The position numbers and the translations under genes are program-made. DNA of 64,000 nt. Origin: Rutidosis leptorrhynchoides. Its lineage: Eukaryota > Streptophyta > Magnoliopsida > Asterales > Asteraceae. Positions 62,881-64,000 of this stretch are shown here, piece by piece. The notes beneath the pieces are model-generated. The model saw nothing but the letters and a program-made list of their open reading frames with translations. It was not told the origin of the DNA and made no database searches. The stretch covers positions 193,971,001 to 194,035,000 of the forward strand of contig NC_092337.1 of the NCBI RefSeq assembly GCF_046630445.1. Reading direction: 5' to 3'. Every line of letters starts with the position of its first letter. The first letter of the stretch is position 1.

Positions 62881-63781
62881 TTTATATATATAAAAAATCG
62901 TTTATATATAGATTTAGGATCAGATTAGAATTCATGTAACAATCAACCTGTTGTTAATTTTGTTTATATTTCTAATATCGTACCAATCATCTACAGTGCG
63001 TGACAAAATTAGTTGAACATCACTATCCTTAATATTTTTATTCTATCCTTTATATCGTGCTCGACATTTTTTTTATTTTATTTTACAATCAATTCCATAT
63101 ATTAATCCACCAAATTCAGTGTTAGTAAATCATTCGACCTCCCAAATTCTTATCAATCACACAAGATCCCGTTCTTTTGTAAATCAAGATTTAACAGAAA
63201 TTATTTATTTATTTATTCATCTATTTTCTGTTCGATACCTCTGTGTGGTTTCAATTTTTCCAAAACAACGATTTAGAATTTAATTACAGAATGTATAAAT
63301 GCCAGGTTGTTAAGAATTGTCTTTCCAAACTATATACAAAGTTTCAAGCATTAATTTTATGAATCAAGTATGAATTTCTGAGTCAAACTTTGAGTTCAAA
63401 AAGTCAAAGCTTATGTTCTTCGCGAAATTGGTAATTGTTTCAATGTTTTAAGTTAAATTGACGATTGATAAAGTTTGTAGGGTTGATTTGAAACACACTT
63501 TGTGTTATAACCTTTGTCCATATCAATCTAATTAACAAAATCAAATTTTTTTTTTGTTTTCTAATGGCAGCGACGAAGATGCAGTATTTTTTTTCTTCTT
63601 CTTTCTTTTCGCGTTTATTAATTACCAATACTTTTGTTGATTTAAATATTTGTAATTCCTAAACCTTAAACGAAAATAACTGTTGTAATTTGCTTGTGGT
63701 CGACTGAATTGAAAAGATGAAGAAGAAGGAAGAAATCGAATAAGGGTTAAATAGGTTTAGATTCGATATAATTTCAGAAAA

Positions 63782-63854
63782 GGGGCAACAGACCAGCTGG
63801 TTTGGAGGGTTGACGAGTGAGCGGGAGGTCGGGGGTTCGAGTCTGGTCGCGAGC
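63782..63854 (+). ncRNA. tRNA-like / SINE-head-like sequence
   Basis: A 73-nt segment with A-box-like GACCAGCTGGTTTGG (63791-63805), a B box GGTTCGAGTC (63834-63843) and a T9 run at 63855-63863 that could stop RNA polymerase III. The acceptor ends do not pair and the T stem is weak, so it is not a working tRNA. It may be the head of a short interspersed element or a tRNA-derived part of LTR J. Confidence 0.45.
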
Positions 63855-64000
63855 ATTTTTTTTTTGGAAAAACATTGGAAGGTAGCCATTATTATGATTA
63901 TTTTTATTATTATCATTATTATTATTTTTAGTATTATTGTTGTTGTTATTATTTTTATTAATGATTATTATTAATACAAATATTATAGATATTATTATTA

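Overview
The window is repetitive plant nuclear DNA made almost entirely of nested LTR retrotransposons. I see no single-copy host gene and no rRNA or functional tRNA. Tekay/Del-type chromovirus polyproteins, Tat/Athila-like non-autonomous elements with a tRNA-Asp primer site, a Copia element, plant-type splice sites and high A+T content all indicate a eudicot. The style of the LTRs (starts such as TGTGATGACCCGGG and tATAGCGACCC) makes me guess Asteraceae, but that is recall and not proof.

Layout, left to right. 1-2008 is the end of a Tekay LTR (element D) cut by the window edge. 2009-2551 is a decayed + strand RT/RNase H fragment of an old Tekay element (C). It resumes at 30487-31596 (integrase, chromodomain, PPT) and ends in an LTR at 31597-44744. 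Element B, a minus-strand Tekay copy (2552 to about 30459), sits inside C. Its 3' LTR is split by a Tat/Athila-like element (NA1, 4730-11158) and its RT is split by a Copia element (14978-23053). C's own 3' LTR is split by a second Tat/Athila-like element (NA2, 32859-42719) that carries only gag-protease. 45637-46803 is a Tat-type integrase fossil on the minus strand. 46804-48645 plus 61730-61824 is part of another LTR (I), split by element A. Element A (48646-61729, TSD TATTG) is a complete Tekay element. 61825-64000 starts yet another LTR (J), which holds microsatellites and a tRNA-like sequence.

The most notable content is the Tekay family represented by A and B. Between the 5' LTR and gag, both copies carry two extra sense-strand ORFs. 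The first is an acidic protein with a SUMO-interaction-like motif. The second is an F-box protein related to the plant At1g67623/At2g35280-type F-box family (N-terminal F-box, Sel1-like middle, Cys/Trp-rich end). In A all three ORFs are open and the two 3.25-kb LTRs differ, by eye, at one base and one TA unit, so the element moved very recently. A conserved splice donor in the LTR and good splice acceptors just before the F-box ORF and before gag suggest that the ORFs are expressed from separately spliced RNAs. A 15-nt copy of the polypurine tract lies between the F-box ORF and gag in both copies.

NA1 and NA2 are different members of one LTR lineage. They inserted, in the same relative orientation, within about 15 bp of the same point of the Tekay LTR, which suggests an integration hotspot. 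All identities, ages and alignments given here were made by eye.
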